A DNA stretch of 64,000 bases from Brassica napus (taxonomy: Eukaryota > Streptophyta > Magnoliopsida > Brassicales > Brassicaceae). This document shows, piece by piece, positions 21,898 to 34,227 of this stretch. Position numbers and translations under genes: made by a program. Location: positions 29,426,137 to 29,490,136 of the forward strand of contig NC_063450.1 of assembly GCF_020379485.1 (NCBI RefSeq), in the 5' to 3' direction. A model generated the notes under the pieces. That model did no database searches and was not told the DNA's origin. It saw only the letters and a list, made by a program, of their open reading frames with translations. The first letter of the stretch is position 1; the number at the start of each line of letters is the position of its first letter.

Positions 21898-22941
21898 CAA
21901 ATATGGATTATATTCCATATTTGAATCAAGTGATGGAAAAGAGAGATGATAGAAAAGAGAGATGGAAGAATGTGAGTTTGATAGATGGAAGAGTTAAAGG
22001 ATTCAGTTTAATAGAGGAGAGAAATGAGAGAAACGAAAGAGCATTCATAACCGCATTCATCACACCCAACCGTAGAGACTCGACATATAGCTACCAGCAA
22101 GCATCAAACCAAAACCATTCATAACCACATTCATCACACCCATAGAGACTAGACATATAGCTACCACAATAACCACACTTAAACATCTATTTGTTAACTC
22201 GTTCAACAATAATCTAACACTAACCATTTATTACCAACGACTCAACCATAAAGCTTTAAATGAATTCAAAAAGCAGCAAAGCAGACATTCATGAAGAACA
22301 TGAAACAGCGTCATGACTAATAAGAAACACACAACAAACAACTCGACAGAGGAAAGAAACGATTTAAAACAGAGGAACAACCATTGCTTTATATTTGAAA
22401 CACTCAGAAACAAATCACATGATTGAGAAACAGAGGAAAGAAACGATTTGAAGGATTGAAACATACAAACAAAAGGAAATTGCGAACATATCAAAAACGA
22501 TTTTATCAAATCACAGAACATCCAACTTACAAACAATTCATATTGCTCCATCAATCTTAAGACATAAAATACCGAATCAAACAAATACCGAAACAGAAAC
22601 TTTACCTTTTGATTCGAGGAGAGCCACTGTTTGAGCTCCGTCGCCACCGAGAGAGAGCTTCGTCGCCACCGAGATAGAGCTCCATCGCCGTCGAGGAGAG
22701 CTCCATCGCCACTGATAGACCGAATTGAACCGAAGAAAGAAAGAAAAATAGGCATACTATCAATCAGCACAAGTACAACAGATTAAACTAGAACCAACAA
22801 ATAAGATAGAAAAACTACCGATCAGAACAGGAACATGCATAAATCTTAAGACATGCATAATCGAAGAACACAAAAGCTGCTTACCTTTCGATTAGACAAG
22901 AGCCACCGAGAGAGAGAGAGGTCGCCGCCGAGGAGAACCAC

Positions 22942-24378
22942 TGATGCAAGAATTTTCAAGGGTCCAAGATCAAATCAATGTAGTATAAAAGATTGTCGAA
23001 CCAATCCTAGGTGATTCTAAAGCAAAGGGAATGCAAGTTCATGCTTAAGCTAAGTGCGATCCGGTTTTAAAGATGGTATGAACTAAGAACCAATAAGCTA
23101 ATGCAATAAAGTAATGATCTTTCTTTCTCAATTTGAAGCAAGAGGACTCATGGGGCTAGGCATTTGATCTCGGGTGATGTAGATCCAATCTAAGGGTGGC
23201 AAGGTATCAATCAAACACTTTCCTTATGCCTAGACACTAAGCTAAACAAGCTCTATCTCTAGATGAATGTTCTTTTGGTAAAGCAACTCAAGCATCTAAT
23301 CTCTTAGGTTGAATGTTACTAAAGCAAACATGGAGAACAAGTCCAATAGCAATCTTAACTCCTTTAGCAACTAATCTCTTAGTTAAAGCAAGCTAAAAGC
23401 ATTGAAGAGTTGGTTCAAGCATTTTATCATACACTTTGTGGGCAGGAAATGCCTAGAGATCTATTTTAGTATGATCAAGACTAAAATAGCATTGAGAACC
23501 CCCAACAAGCAAGGAAACAAGTAAATCTAACACTAAACACCCTATATCTTCTCTAATCACCCTTAATCACCCTAGCCCATGAATCCAAGATTAGTCTACT
23601 CACTAATAGACATGAATAACCCCAAAACCATGGATGATTCAAGGTGAAACATGATTAGAGAGCAAGATAATCAAGCAAAGATAAGAAATTATGATCAAGA
23701 TTAGATCTTTTTCCCAAAAGTGGCTTTTGATTAGATAGAAAACAAGATAAGTCCCAACTTTGGGATTACAAGAGTATTTATATGTCTTTGGAAAACCTAA
23801 TGGTTTCCTTTAGAAAATCTAAAATACCCTAAAAGATGTCTAAAATCGCCAAAGTAAAACCCGCGACTCGGGTAGAAGTCATCAGTCGCAACCCGCGTCG
23901 TCCAACACGCGTCAGCTCCTCGTCCAGCTTCTGGTGAGGCCGCCCGGGTAAGCTAACCCGGGTCCATCTACCTGCATTGGCCCTCTCGTCCATCTTCCTC
24001 TTCTCGCGCCCGGATAAGGGAACCCGAGTTGGTCCAACCCGCGTCAGGGTTGATATGCCTCCAGTTAATCGATCATAACTCCTCCAATACAGATCCAAAT
24101 GACTTGAAATCACTTCCATTGGAAAGCTAACTCAATTTACTATGTCTTCCCAAAATATTAGCAACATAAGAGATCTTTAAGACCTCCATACATGATCATC
24201 TTTCACCCTTTTTCACCACAAATGTCTCTAAACACCTCCAAGAACTCCATCGCACACTCTAGCCTCTAATAAAGACTCATGTATGCAAAATGGACCCTAA
24301 AGATGCCTAATTCCTAATCTACATGATCATTATGTACAAGAAATGATGGTTAAAACCATGTAAATATGCAAGATATCA
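22942..24378 (-). repeat. LTR of Athila-like retrotransposon (3' LTR in element orientation)
   Basis: This 1437-bp terminal repeat begins TGATGCAAG and ends GATATCA on the plus strand. It is nearly identical to 29179-30615. The flanking 5 bp ACCAC (22937-22941) is the target duplication. Open frames inside it (for example 23829-24119) are duplicated in the other LTR and are not genes. Confidence 0.93.
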
Positions 24379-26234
24379 ACTCCACCACACTAGTCCTTTA
24401 CTTGTCCTCAAGTAAACTTTTCAAAAACTCAAGAAGGAGAGATATAAAGATGGGAGCTTAGCCAAAAGAAACACTTTCTAGCCTTCAATATGACATCCCA
24501 AAGAAAACATAGAAAATAGCATGAGCAACTCCCTTATTATACTCGAGCTTCTCTATGCCTATCCATACTCTTATGTCTCTACTCAAGTTGCAATACTCAT
24601 CAACTAACAAGTTCCTTCAACCAGCTCTCACATTGATTCACACACAAACACACAAGGTGAATTCTCACAAATGGACACATGATCTCAATCATTTGGCTAG
24701 GTAAGCAATGGTCTAATATGAATGAAAAGAAGGATTCAAATGTTATTATTCCAAGGTGGTTATCACTCAAGAACAAGGAACTTGATCATTATGCAAAATT
24801 TATCTTAGATTAGAAGCAACTCATGCATACATAGATTCATTCTCATCATTCTACCATTTTCCTAAGTGATTACAAGTTCTACTCTTTTATCATCATCTCA
24901 AAACCAAAATAAAACCCACTCACATCACTCGCCCAATGAACAACTCTCTTTTTCTTTTGACTCAACCAACTAGGGACTTTAATTCATTTTCTTTACAACA
25001 TTTAACTCTAACTCTTTCTAATTTCCTTCCCCACTTTCTCTTTGATTCTTTTTCTCTTCTTTTTTTTTTTGATATTTTTTAGGGGGAAGGTTCATATTTT
25101 CCTTTTTCTTAACCTAGAGCTTCATATTTTCCTTTTCTCCCTAGAGTTTTTTTTCTAATGACACTCTTTTATTCATCTTTCTCACTCTCCAAACCCAAGA
25201 TATTAACGTTTAGAACACATAAAACCCCTCTCACCATCCCCAAATGCTAGATCATTTTGCTAGCAATAGATGAGAACAAATCTATGTCGCCTCCAATACT
25301 CTCAAGATTTTGCACATGACAAGCTATCAAAAGAGACCTCACTCATGCAATTCAATGTTTGGTCTCAAAGAATGGTTAGGGTTGTAGGGTATGGAGTGTC
25401 ATTTGGGTTAACAAAGATTGGTATAATGGAATAAGATAACCCAAAAGTGTATGAGATCCATGATCAAGTATGCAAGTGCCCATATGCAAGAAAGATTAAG
25501 TTCATTCAAGCCAAGTTCAGTTTGGAGCTGATTTTAAGAACAATGCCAATATCAAGCAAGCAAACAAGTTTCAAGAAGAGTTTTCAAGGCTCGAAGCTTA
25601 CAAATGTTTTCAAAAGATGCTTAAGCTACTTGATATGTGTAGCTAGGATGTCAAATTGAGTTCTAGACATGTGTTCTTTACAAGGTTTCTCACAATGCAT
25701 GAATGCAATCTAAATGCTTCTAGACTCAATCCTAAAGATGCAAATGATGCAACTAAATGCTTATTTTTGTGATTTTCGAAATTTTTCAATTTTTGTGGAT
25801 TTTCTATGCAAATAATTATTCACAATGCAATGCATGAGACTTAATGACAAGTAGACAAAACAAAACACAATCTGAGATAGTAGACTCTCCCCCAAACTTA
25901 CTTCACACAGTCCCTTGTGTGAGAATAAGCTCAAAGGAGAGATCTAAGGAAAATACATAAACATGATAACTAAGTATTTACAAAGGTAGAATGCACTTAC
26001 TTGAAGTTGGCTGTCATAAGAGAAGAGAAATGAGGAGGGAGGACTTGCTGTCACCTTGGAATTTTCGACATGACCTTTGGGAATTTTTTAGAATTCCCCC
26101 AAACTTGTCCCTAAGCTTATTCAAACACACTAAAGCAAGAAAAAGATATATAAAGATATATACAAAGGATACCATGGGATTTCCTCCCAAGTGAGCTTGT
26201 TTTAAGTCTCTAGCTTCACTTTCCTTCCAATTGG
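24379..26234 (-). other. Non-coding interior of the LTR retrotransposon
   Basis: Nearly 1.9 kb between the end of the gag-protease frame and the downstream LTR holds no reverse transcriptase, RNase H, integrase or envelope-like frame. It is rich in CT tracts and homopolymers (for example 25010-25170). A purine-rich tract next to the LTR on the minus strand (GTGTGGTGGAGT) could serve as polypurine tract. Confidence 0.7.
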
Positions 26235-29048
26235 CTAATGAAGAGGAGGATCTTTCCCACCTTCAAGAGTGATGGTGAGGACTTGAGAGAGAAGCTCTTG
26301 AAGCTTGATTGGATCATCTTGGAGCTGTGAAGTGATGATGGCCTTTGCACTTGAGAATGGTGTAGACTTTCCCTTGCATTTGATCTTGTACTCAATAGCT
26401 CCATCCTTGAACTTCATTGGGTGAAGAGTAAAAGTGTGTGGCATTATATCAAGAGGTGGAGGGTGATGTTCTTTCATCATCTTCTTTTTGCCATGAGCAG
26501 CCTTTGTGGCTCTACTCACCTCCTCCTTTGTAGCACTTTCCAAGTGCTCATCACACAGCTCTTTAGAGGACTCTCCAGCAAGACCTTCTTTCTTAATACC
26601 AACCCCTTCAGCCTTGGTCTTCTCAATGGAGGATGCTCCACAAGTGATTGTTCCACAATACTCAGCAATCATCTTTGGTGATTGTAGTGGATAGGAGACA
26701 TCTTTGTTCACATTTACGAGTGTGACCTCCTTGTTGGCAAAGTCTATGCAAGCTCCTACTGTTGTAAGGAATGGAGTGCCAAGGATCAAGGGGACTCTCT
26801 TCTCAGTTGCCATCTTAAGAACAGTGAGGTCTATAGGAATTGTGCATGCTCCAATCTTCAAACGGAAGTCCTTGATGAGACCAATAGGAGTTGTAGAAGA
26901 GGAATCTCCAAACTGTAGGGAAGATGTGTTTGGCTCCATGCTCTCCATCCCTAGACTTTTCATTATCTCCATTGAGATCACATTCACACTTGCACCAGAA
27001 TCAACAAGAGCATCATCAAAAGTGAGCTTACCAAGGTAGCAAGGCAAGGTGACCATCCCTTGAGACTCAAGCTTAGGGAGGGACTTTGGAGGGATTGGTG
27101 GATCAATCTTCGTAATGGAGATGTCCAAAAGCTCGGCCACTTCAGCTTGGTGGTCTAGAATGTCGTTGATGAGCATCATCTGGACATGAGCTTCACGCAT
27201 ACCCGAGATTTGTAGAAGCCTGACCCCAACATCACTAAGATCTTTCCTGAACTTGGAGAGCACCTTCTTCTGAGCTTTGGTGAGAACTCTTTGGGGGAAA
27301 GGAAGCGTATCATAGGGTGATAGCTCAACCTCAGTGGCTTCCTCTAGCTTAACCTTTTTCAGCTTGTTGTCAGCTCTCTTCTCAACTTGTTTCTCAGCCT
27401 TGTGCTCAGCTCTTTGCAGATTCGTTGCTTCAACCTTCCTGGCAGCGTCCTTCACAATCTGTGCTTCAGCTGTGGCCACAACAAATCTCTCAACTTCCCC
27501 AAACTCAGTTCCAAATACCAGTCTTTCAATCTCATCCTCCTCTTTCTCATGATCACTCAGCTCAATCTCTGGAGAAGTAGTGGAGAAGACAACATTACAA
27601 GAATCCTTGGGGTTCTTTTCTGGTTTCCCTGGTAGAGACCCCATTGGCTGCTTGGAGGATGAAGGCATATAAGCAACTTGACTCTCCAAAGCCTTGAGAT
27701 GATAGGCAAGTTGCATGTACTTGTTGTTGAGGTCAGAATAGTTCCCATCAATCTTTGCATGGATGTTCTTGAATTCATAAATCATGGTCTTCTCATTTCT
27801 GGCCTGAAATTACAAGAGTTGCTTGAACATAGAATCCACACTTGAATCTGGAGCTTGAGCTTGAGAAGAGCTTCCTTGAGTCTGGGGAGACTGGTTGGCT
27901 TGGTAACCTCCTTGCTGATTATTGTAAAGTGGCCTGTGCTGGTAGTTGTTTTGGTACTGAAAGTTGGACTCTTTATTGTACCATGTGCCATTAGCATTGA
28001 TGAAGCACAGCTCCTCTTGGCCTTCTAAACCATCAACCTCATTGATCACTGGAGGTGCCTCTTGTTTCTGGTCACCAACAAAGTTCATCTTCTCCTGCTT
28101 GGCCTTTTCTGCAAGAAGTAGATCCAACTTGGCTTGGAGAGACTTCAGCTCTTTCCTGGTGTGCTGATCATCACCTTTGTTGCTTCTATCATACTCCTCA
28201 CTGTAGACTGAGTCACTCTTAGCCATGTTCTCCACCAACTCCTGTGCATCCTCTTCAGTTTTAACCAAGAAGAAACCATTGCTGACTGTGTCTAATCTGC
28301 TCCTGAACTCTGGAAGAGCACCTCTGAAAAATGTACTGAGCAAACTCTCCTTGGTGAAGCCATGATGTGGGCATTGAGACCAATAGCCCTTGAACCTCTC
28401 CCAAGCTTCACTAAAGCCCTCTAGGTTCTTCTGCTAAAAGCTAGAGATCTCATTCCTGATCTTGGCTGTCCTTGAGATAGAGAAGAACTTCTCTAGGAAA
28501 GCTCTCTTGCACTCATTCCAAGTTGTGATAGAGTCACTTGGAAGAGTCTTCTCCCATTGGTGTGCTTTGTCTCCCAAAGAAAAGGGGAACAGCTTAAGCT
28601 TGAAGGCATCTTCAGAAACACCATTGGTCTTGGACAAGCCACAATATTTATCAAACTTGTACAAGTGATCAAAAGGGTCTTCAGCAGCAAGGTCATGATA
28701 CTTGTTGTTCTCTATGGTGTTAAGCTGCTCTGACTTGATCTCAAAGTTGTTGTTCTCCACAGCTGGTGCTCTGATTCCCAACCTATGACCATGAATGTAA
28801 GGTTGATCATAGGCTCCAATGGCTCTAGCTTGGCGCTGTGGATGATGTGGTCTAAAATGACCAACTCTTGGATCAATGCCCCCTAGGGCATCACCATCTT
28901 GAGGCAAATTCTCCATTTCAAACTCCAACCTTTGCAAGCGAGCCTGTTGCTCTACTTCTCTTCTCTGTCTTGCAATCTCCCTCTCAAGTGATTTAATGTC
29001 TTCAACTCTTGGAACTAGGTTTGTTGGACCTTTGTTCCTTGTGTTCAT
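26235..29048 (-). pseudogene. Athila-like gag-protease frame with two in-frame stops
   Basis: One continuous frame starts at the ATG at 29048 (MNTRNKGPTNLVPR) and ends at 26235, with stops only at 28434-28436 (TAG) and 27810-27812 (TAA). The N-terminal third is retrotransposon gag: a coiled-coil-like region (SLEREIARQRREVEQQARLQ), then DPFDHLYKFDKYCGL, WEKTLPSDSITTWNECKRAF and FRGALPEFRSRLDTVSNG. A Gln/Asn-rich linker follows. The C-terminal part has a retropepsin-like domain with the catalytic motif LVDSGASVNVIS (codons near 26990-27015) and PLILGTPFL. No zinc knuckle is evident. There is no polymerase or integrase, so the element is non-autonomous. The same frame is kept across both stops, so loss is recent or the stops are read through. 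Confidence 0.88.
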
Positions 29049-29162
29049 ACACCTGAAATGCAAAGGGAGAAGAACAAAGAGAAGTAATAACACAATTAAA
29101 TAAAAATTGACTTAGTCTCAAGCAAATGACTAAATTCCAATGTCACAATCAACTTAGAATTT

Positions 29163-29175
29163 GGCAACGGCGCCA
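29163..29175 (-). other. Primer-binding site of the LTR retrotransposon
   Basis: The minus strand reads TGGCGCCGTTGCC three bases after the 5' LTR. This is the primer-binding site used by Athila/Tat-type plant Ty3 elements and is generally assigned to tRNA-Asp. Confidence 0.75.
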
Positions 29176-29178
29176 ATT

Positions 29179-30615
29179 TGAAGCAAGACTTTTCAAGGGC
29201 CCAAGATCAAATCAATGTAGTATAAAAGATTGTCGAACCAATCCTAGGTGATTCTAAAGCAAAGGGAATGCAAGTTCATGCTTAAGCTAAGTGTGATCCG
29301 GTTTTAAAGATGGTATGAACTAAGAACTAATAAGCTAATGCAATAAAGTAATGATCTTTCTTTCTCAATTTGAAGCAAAAGGACTCATGGGGCTAGGCAT
29401 TTGATCTCGGGTGATGTAGATCCAATCTAAGGGTGGCAAGGTATCAATCAAACATTTTCCTTATGCCTAGACACTAAGCTAAACAAGCTCTATCTCTAGA
29501 TGAATGTTCTTTTGGTAAAGCAACTCAAGCATCTAATCTCTTAGGTTGAATGTTACTAAATCAAACATGGAGAACAAGTCCAATAGCAATCTTAACTTCT
29601 TTAGCAACTAATCTCTTAGGTAAAGCAAGCTAAAAGCATTGAAGAGTTGGTTCAGGCATTTCATCATACACCTTGTGGGCAGAAAATGCCTAGAGATCTA
29701 TTTTAGTATGATCAAGACTAAAATAGCATTGAGAACCCTCAACAAGCAAGGAAACAAGTAAATCTAACACTAAACACCCTAGATCTTCTCTAATCACCCT
29801 TAATCACCCTAGCCCATGAATCCAAGATTAGTCTACTCACTAATAGACATGAATAATCCCAAAACTATGGATGATTCAAGGTTAAACATGATTAGAGAGC
29901 AAGATAATCAAGCAAAGATAAGAAATTATGATCAAGATTAGATCTTTTTCCCAAAAGTGGCTTTTGATTAAATAGAAAACAAGATAAGTCCCAACTTTGG
30001 GATTACAAGAGTATTTATATGTCTTTGAAAAACCTAATGGTTTCCTTTAGAAAGTCTAAAATACCCTAAAAGATGTCTAAAATCGCCAAAGTAAAACCCG
30101 CGACTCGGGTAGAAGTCATCAGTCGCAACCCGCGTCGTCCAACCCGCGTCAGCTCCTCGTCCAGCTTCTGGTGAGGCCGCCCGGGTAAGCTAACCCACGT
30201 CCATCTACCTGCATCGGCCCTCTCGTCCATCTTCCTCTTCTCGCGCCCGGATAAGGGAACCCGAGTTGGTCCAACCCGCGTCAGGGTTGATATGCCTCCA
30301 GTTAATCGATCATAACTCCTCCAATACAGATCCAAATGACTTGAAACCACTTCCATTGGAAAGCTAACTCAATTTACTATGTCTTCCCAAAATATTAGCA
30401 ACAGAAGAGATCTTTAAGACCTCCATCCATGATCATCTTTCACCCTTTTTCATCATAAATGTTTCTAAACACCTCCAAGAACTCCATAGCACACTCTAGC
30501 CTCTAATAAAGACTCATGTATGCAAAATGGACCCTAAAGATGCCTAATTCCTAATCTACATGATCATTATGTACAAGAAATGATGGTTAAAACCATGTAA
30601 ATATGCAAGATATCA
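29179..30615 (-). repeat. LTR of Athila-like retrotransposon (5' LTR in element orientation)
   Basis: This 1437-bp repeat begins TGAAGCAAG and ends GATATCA, followed by target duplication ACCAC (30616-30620). By eye there are scattered substitutions against 22942-24378, of the order of two percent and not formally counted, which implies a fairly young insertion. Confidence 0.93.
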
Positions 30616-30939
30616 ACCACTGAGAGAGAGATCGCCGACGCGAGCCACCGACGGACACCTCGCCGCCGAGACCAGAGCCACCGCGATGGATACAATTCGC
30701 CTTTCGTAGATGAGAGGATTCGAGAGAGAGAGAGAGAGAGACCAAAAGCCAACTTTGATCGCGTTCAACGCGTAACCGAACCTCAACCCTCTCTTTTGCT
30801 GACACCTGTCCAAGAGAAAACGTTGCTTCTCGGGCTTAATTAGGGACCGTCGCTTCTGCTTTTTTCTATTTTTGATTTTCCTTTAATTGTCATTAATGTT
30901 AAGCACCCTCATTAAGCGCTAGCGATAAGGATGGTCTAA

Positions 30940-33900
30940 GGATGAAAAGATATTGGGTAAATACATTGAGAAAGATGTCAGAAACAAACTGAGTGTTCTT
31001 AAGGAGATGGGGGTGCAAAACCTAATGGAAAGACTTAGGGTGTGGATTGGGGCAAGGAGCATATTTTTAGTCAAAAAAAATTTGTTCTAGATTTCAGTTT
31101 CAGAAAAGTTTAGATAGAAGCACATAGATATAAACATGTTTTTTTGCTTAAATAAAATTACATTCATTCAAAAAAAAAGATTATATACAAAAAAAAAAAG
31201 AGTTTGTCTCAATATCTTTATAACCATCTCGTCTTCAATGTTAGGAATACAGTTTTATCAGGTAAAATAAGTTGAATTTCATTCATCCAATTAGAACATG
31301 AAACCGATAAAGCTTCTTTTAGTTGTATGCCCCCTCGTAGCTTTTCTCGCAATTGAAGGAAGACACATCATACAACTCACATATAAAGCTTTATCTCCCA
31401 GACGCACAAATATTTATAGAAATGGTGTGCACTGTCGGGCCATCATTCTGTCTCTTATAAGGTATAACGTCGCATTCTTGTATTTGATGCCTTTAGTTGT
31501 TGATTTAGACTTCAACTCAAACGTGTTTAATCTTGGATAACCAAAACTTAGTTTCGTGAAAGAACAGTGTTTGTTGTATGTGGAAGCACATGGTACATGT
31601 ACATCATAAATGATATGGTATGGCTTTTACAAAGGAGGTAATATAAGAGGATATAACTAGAGAGTTGCAACTACTTTAAGCTCGTTTATGGGAAGATTAA
31701 TAATAGTTTTAGGAAAGGAGTCGAGTTTTGGTTTTTGTTACGTGTTTCCCATTTGCACAAAATCAATATAACTACTAATACTTAAAAAAAAAAATATGAC
31801 GAAAGAAGGAAAGTGGGTGACAAAGACAAGTTCCACGCAAGCAAATGAGGGATGTAAAGTTAAGAGGTCACATGGGCATGCTTTCTATTTGGATTACGTG
31901 TCGTTTCCCGGTACTCCTTATTCTTTAAACCACGCTTCTCTTTCTGCCACGTGTCCTCTTACCTTCCTTTCTTCTCCGGGCCTCTCTTCCCTTCAGATTC
32001 CATCTTTGACTTATCGTCTTACATTTGGTTCTCTTATTTCCTTTTCCACCATAATTGAATTGGATAATATTGATCGGAACAAAAAAATGAAAATGATTTA
32101 TTTATTACTCCGTTTCTGAATAAATGTCATTTTGGCACTTTTCGCACAAATTAAAAAAGTAACAAAAATATATGTAGATTATTATTAATTACATATTTAT
32201 GACCAATAATATTTAAGATAAATAAAATTATTTATAAAACCAATGCAGTTTGCGGTTAATTTTCAGCTGAAAATAAGTATAATTTCTATTGAAATAATAA
32301 AACTATATTTTTTGTGTAACAAAAAAAACTAGAATGAAACAGGGGGAGTATCTTATAATTTTGCCTGTAGTTAAAAACTGAAAATTTCATTACCTGACTA
32401 GCATGCATAGAATACAGAATGAATGTAAAAGAGTGTTTACATATCTTCTTTTCCTTTTGGAAATCAACCCGGTTGCCTTGCTATATCCAAAATATCTAAA
32501 AGAAGGTATGTTCGGTGAAAATAGATCTCCTGGCTCCTGCTATTCCATCGTTTGATTGCAAAAGTTTCCTTTTATTATAATATAGCAGTTGTTTAAAAAT
32601 GTATGGAAATACCTTTAAAGTTGAAACTAGTTAAAAAAATCCAGCCCATTCTTATATATGTTTGATATAACCTGCATATAACTATGTTAATCGTTAATCT
32701 AATCACATTGGATAACGACATGCTTTCTGCATCACTGTCACACCAAAACTTAAGTCGGATATATATATAAACATAAGAGAAGCACTCAAAAAGGCAGAAC
32801 TACGTACACCAGCTTGAATTTGTATTCTATTGAGTCTTAACCAATAAGCGATATTTGTGGTCTTATATAAGCTTTAAGTGGGTAGATATGCTGCTAATTT
32901 AAGTTAGTTTAATGCATGTGTAATGTATAGATCGTTTAAAATGTATATAGGTATATGGATAAAGTTTGCTTAGGCTGGTTTACTCTCGTCTTAATATAGG
33001 ATTCAAGACAAAATTTGTAATAAATGCGTTATAGGGATTCAAATCCAAGCACTAATGTCAAACCCTAGTTTGAAAGTAGCGTCAGAATCACAGTCGTTAA
33101 TTAGGGTTTATTTATAATCTTAATAGATGTATACATTTATAGGAAAATGAAGAGTAGAAAATGATTTAATACTAAGTGCGAAAGAAGATGCGCATATGGC
33201 ATGGTATAGATTCCTTTTCTCATATGCTTTTGAGGTGGGATATACGATTTACTTGTCCTTTTAACTATATAATATAATACTCCCACTATTGTTTGTTTGA
33301 TTAAACTAATCCGAATTAATTATCACTAAAGCAAAATGATTAAAAGAATTAAATGTCATGTTTATCCCAACATATGCCTTCCTTGTTTCCCGTACTTCCA
33401 ACTCTCTCAGTGCTTTGAAGAAACAGATAGACAAGTGGGTAGAGAGATTCCATACGTTTGTGCTTTCTTTAAAATTAAATTAATCAAAAGTTTATCTATC
33501 AACTAATCAATACATTCGTACTGTAATTAGCTTATTATATTCTGACTGTGCTGGCGACTGATTAGCACTAATAAACTTATTCATAAAGAGTATTTTGAGG
33601 CAAGTGCTGCAGGAGTGGACAACTCATCTTAAATATCCAGAATAGATGATATGCAAGAATGGCTAAAATTGACTAGCAGTACCCTAAGGTACGCCACCAT
33701 TTAAGGACTGTTTAAATGTAATTAGTTATGGTAAGGATTTTTAAACTAAGTTATTAGTTATACATTTTGTTGTGAAACATCGTCGACCACCGTAAAGCTT
33801 CAAGCTACAAAACATCACCAAACAAGTCTTATCTACTTTTTGTGGTGATTAAGTTAATATTCTAACATTGGTTTATGTGATAGACTGATAGTTATATAAA

Positions 33901-34227
33901 CATTTACAGTTAAATAAAGAAAAGTAAAACGAAGAAAAAACCGTACTAAGATTGATAAGTCACGTGGATCCCCACCGTCTGCTTGTATAACATTATTCCG
34001 ATGTATTAGCTTTAAGCACATGATAACAACTAGTGTTCATCAAATAACCAAAATAATTTTAAAATTAATTGTTTACTTAGCCAAAAGCAAGTATCGTGCT
34101 CCGGCGGCTACATTGTATCTAGCGCAAAATATTGTCAGAATAAAAAGAAGCTGTCTTAGATCCAGCGACACTGGAGTGGCTTTATTTTGAATTCTATGGT
34201 TATTTTTTTGTTTGTTTGATGATGTTC
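30940..34227. other. Intergenic DNA between Harbinger and CACTA elements
   Basis: About 3.3 kb of AT-rich DNA has no supported gene. An open frame at 31298-31540 starts with a signal-peptide-like segment (MKPIKLLLVVCPLVAFLAIEGR) but matches no peptide family I know. The frame at 31796-32119 shows no family resemblance. I see no transposon ends. Confidence 0.5.

Larger units (their letters stand above)
18658..30936 (-). mobile_element. PIF/Harbinger DNA transposon interrupted by an LTR retrotransposon
   Basis: The left end reads GAGCATCATTATC and the right end GATAAGGATGGTC, whose complement GACCATCCTTATC matches the left end at 11 of 13 positions. TAA flanks both ends (18655-18657 and 30937-30939), the Harbinger target duplication. 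The element carries a DDE nuclease gene and a Myb-like gene, both on the minus strand and both broken. Without the nested 7.7-kb retrotransposon it would be about 4.6 kb. Short repeats lie at 20265-20480 (GTGTGATCAAACGATGATGAG) and 20520-20720 (GACTTGTGACACAAAACTAC), and GA/CCACCGAGAG-rich sequence flanks the retrotransposon. Confidence 0.85.

Noticed and set aside
22231..22770. 179-residue minus-strand frame
   Set aside because: It lies within the Harbinger element, is rich in Phe/Cys/Leu from AT-rich DNA and GCCACCGAG repeats, and has no recognisable domain.
23829..24119. 96-residue frame in the LTR, repeated at 30066-30356
   Set aside because: It is present in both LTRs only because they are copies; there is no family match and it runs against known LTR organisation.
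33920..33945. AAAACGAAGAAA as target duplication partner of the LINE 3' flank at 41051
   Set aside because: The match is A-rich and 2.2 kb upstream of the recognisable LINE start, with a CACTA remnant in between; probably chance.
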